Source: Rubrobacteraceae bacterium
GTDB lineage: Bacteria > Actinomycetota > Rubrobacteria > Rubrobacterales > Rubrobacteraceae
Assembly: GCA_029240775.1 (NCBI GenBank)
Contig: JARDZQ010000164.1
Location: 1-5,278, forward strand
Reading direction: 5' to 3'
DNA length: 5,278 nt
The position numbers were made by a program, and so were the translations under genes. Positions 4,577 to 5,278 of this stretch are shown piece after piece (the stretch's first letter is position 1; every line of letters begins with the position of its first letter). The notes below the pieces were generated by a model. The model had not been told where the DNA came from. It made no database searches and saw only the letters and a program-made list of their open reading frames with translations.

Positions 4577-5278
4577 GTGGTGGGAGAGAGCAAAGGGCGC
4601 GGCACGGGCCGCTACGCACGTTACCCGGTTGTGGCTATCGTGCTGGCGGGGGTCGCCCTGTGCGTCTGCGCGAGCGGCCCGGCGGATAAGACATACCCTA
4701 CGCCGGTGCCGCTCGTGGCATCGGGTCTGATCGGGGACCATCCCTCCGGGACCGTGCTTCCCGTCTCCCCCGAGGAGGCGCGCGGGGCCTCTTATCTGCC
4801 CTCGAGCAACGTGCTTCGTCTACCCGACGGCAGGCTACGCTTCGTCCCATCCGGCGCCGCAGAAGCCGTGACGGTGCCACCGGACGACCCCGGCGCGGCG
4901 GCGGCTGCCGCCTCGAGCCGGGCCTGGCTCGAAGCCGGGACCGTGCCCGGCGACGACGCCGCGGAGCGCCGCATCTCCGAGCGCGCGCTCCTCAACCTGC
5001 GCCTGCTGACACGCCCTAACGGCGCGGCGCTTGCGGGGTTGCACCCCCGCTGGCGCAGCGTCTGGCCGCGGGACGCGAGCTTCGCGGCCGTGGCTTTCGC
5101 CGCGACGGGTCACCACGAGGAGTCTTACGAGATCCTCTCCTTCCTCGCCGCCGCGCAAGAAGCCGACGGAGCCTGGGAGGCCCGCTACGATGCCGCCGGG
5201 TCGCCGGTGCTCGACGGGAGACCCCCGCAGCTCGACGCCGTCGGCTGGTTCTCGTGGTCGACCTGGTACTGGTTCGTC
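4577..5278 (+). CDS. Secreted glycoside hydrolase family 15 (glucoamylase-like) protein, 3' truncated by the window
   Basis: The frame is open from GTG 4577 (or GTG 4580) to the window edge, giving 234 codons. Residues 1-16 are basic and polar. Residues 17-32 (PVVAIVLAGVALCVCA) form a hydrophobic core followed by SG-PAD, a signal peptide or membrane anchor. Cys29 and Cys31 do not fit a canonical lipobox, because Leu or Val precedes them. Residues ~35-130 are low in recognisable motifs and include an Ala-rich stretch at 106-112. From ~131 the GH15 (alpha/alpha)6-barrel begins: ERALLNLRLLTRPNGAALAG, then VWPRDASF (162-169), a helix ending FLAAAQEADGAWEARYD, and QLDAVGW (218-224). These match the start of family glucoamylases and related exo-glucosidases that release sugar from the ends of alpha-glucans or other glycosides. 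The catalytic Glu pair lies beyond the window, so activity cannot be judged. Likely role: extracellular or cell-surface glycan trimming. Confidence 0.8.
   Translation, partial: MVGESKGRGTGRYARYPVVAIVLAGVALCVCASGPADKTYPTPVPLVASGLIGDHPSGTVLPVSPEEARGASYLPSSNVLRLPDGRLRFVPSGAAEAVTVPPDDPGAAAAAASSRAWLEAGTVPGDDAAERRISERALLNLRLLTRPNGAALAGLHPRWRSVWPRDASFAAVAFAATGHHEESYEILSFLAAAQEADGAWEARYDAAGSPVLDGRPPQLDAVGWFSWSTWYWFV

Noticed and set aside
3787..4605. Long minus-strand open frame (272 codons) spanning the CPBP 3' half and the following intergenic gap
   Set aside because: It runs antisense over the intact CPBP active-site coding region, its protein is low in hydrophobic order and rich in Arg/Pro/Thr like other GC-rich shadows, and I see no SD at its start. 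Only the part over 4328-4576 is not explained by a sense gene.
1925..4624. GTAACGT occurs at 1925 and 3395, and on the reverse strand at 4618-4624, suggesting a regulon motif
   Set aside because: The first two are explained as -10 boxes, and the third lies inside the GH15 coding region. Three 7-mers in 5 kb are not enough for a regulator site.

Overview
This is a high-GC window with many GTG/TTG starts, frequent ATA isoleucine codons and actinobacterial-looking proteins. It suggests a GC-rich actinobacterium, possibly Rubrobacter-like. That placement is inferred from base and codon style and protein types, not from a marker gene. All supported genes lie on the + strand.

Layout. Positions 1-239 hold the C-terminal end of a probable sugar-pathway enzyme, perhaps an L-rhamnose-isomerase-type TIM barrel. 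It overlaps by 4 bases (GTGA) with a xylulokinase-type FGGY kinase gene (236-648). That kinase is broken: about 80 N-terminal residues are joined directly, in a different frame, to the last ~55 residues, so the middle of the gene including the catalytic region is gone. Positions 702-1925 encode a 12-helix-type MFS transporter. Positions 1939-3201 encode a compact PMT-family (GT39-like) membrane mannosyltransferase. Positions 3202-3436 are a less GC-rich intergenic stretch with a 7-bp-arm inverted repeat and several TGRTCA-type repeats. Positions 3437-4327 encode a CPBP (Rce1/Abi-type) intramembrane protease with a perfect Shine-Dalgarno sequence. Positions 4328-4576 are intergenic and carry two related palindromes. 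From 4577 to the window end runs the N-terminal part of a secreted glycoside hydrolase family 15 (glucoamylase-like) protein.

How the genes relate. The first two are the remains of a translationally coupled sugar isomerase/kinase operon whose kinase has decayed. MFS, PMT and GH15 each appear to have their own promoter. All three lack a Shine-Dalgarno sequence and instead have a TANNNT -10 box exactly 7 nt before an in-frame start codon, the arrangement expected of leaderless mRNAs. The CPBP gene is the exception, with a classic SD and leader. Together with its repeat-bearing, lower-GC upstream flank, this suggests it may have arrived separately. PMT and GH15 both belong to envelope or extracellular carbohydrate biology, but a direct link between them is only inference.

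I see no clear new multi-gene system. The most informative points are the gutted kinase, the three-fold leaderless promoter pattern and the repeat array upstream of the protease gene.
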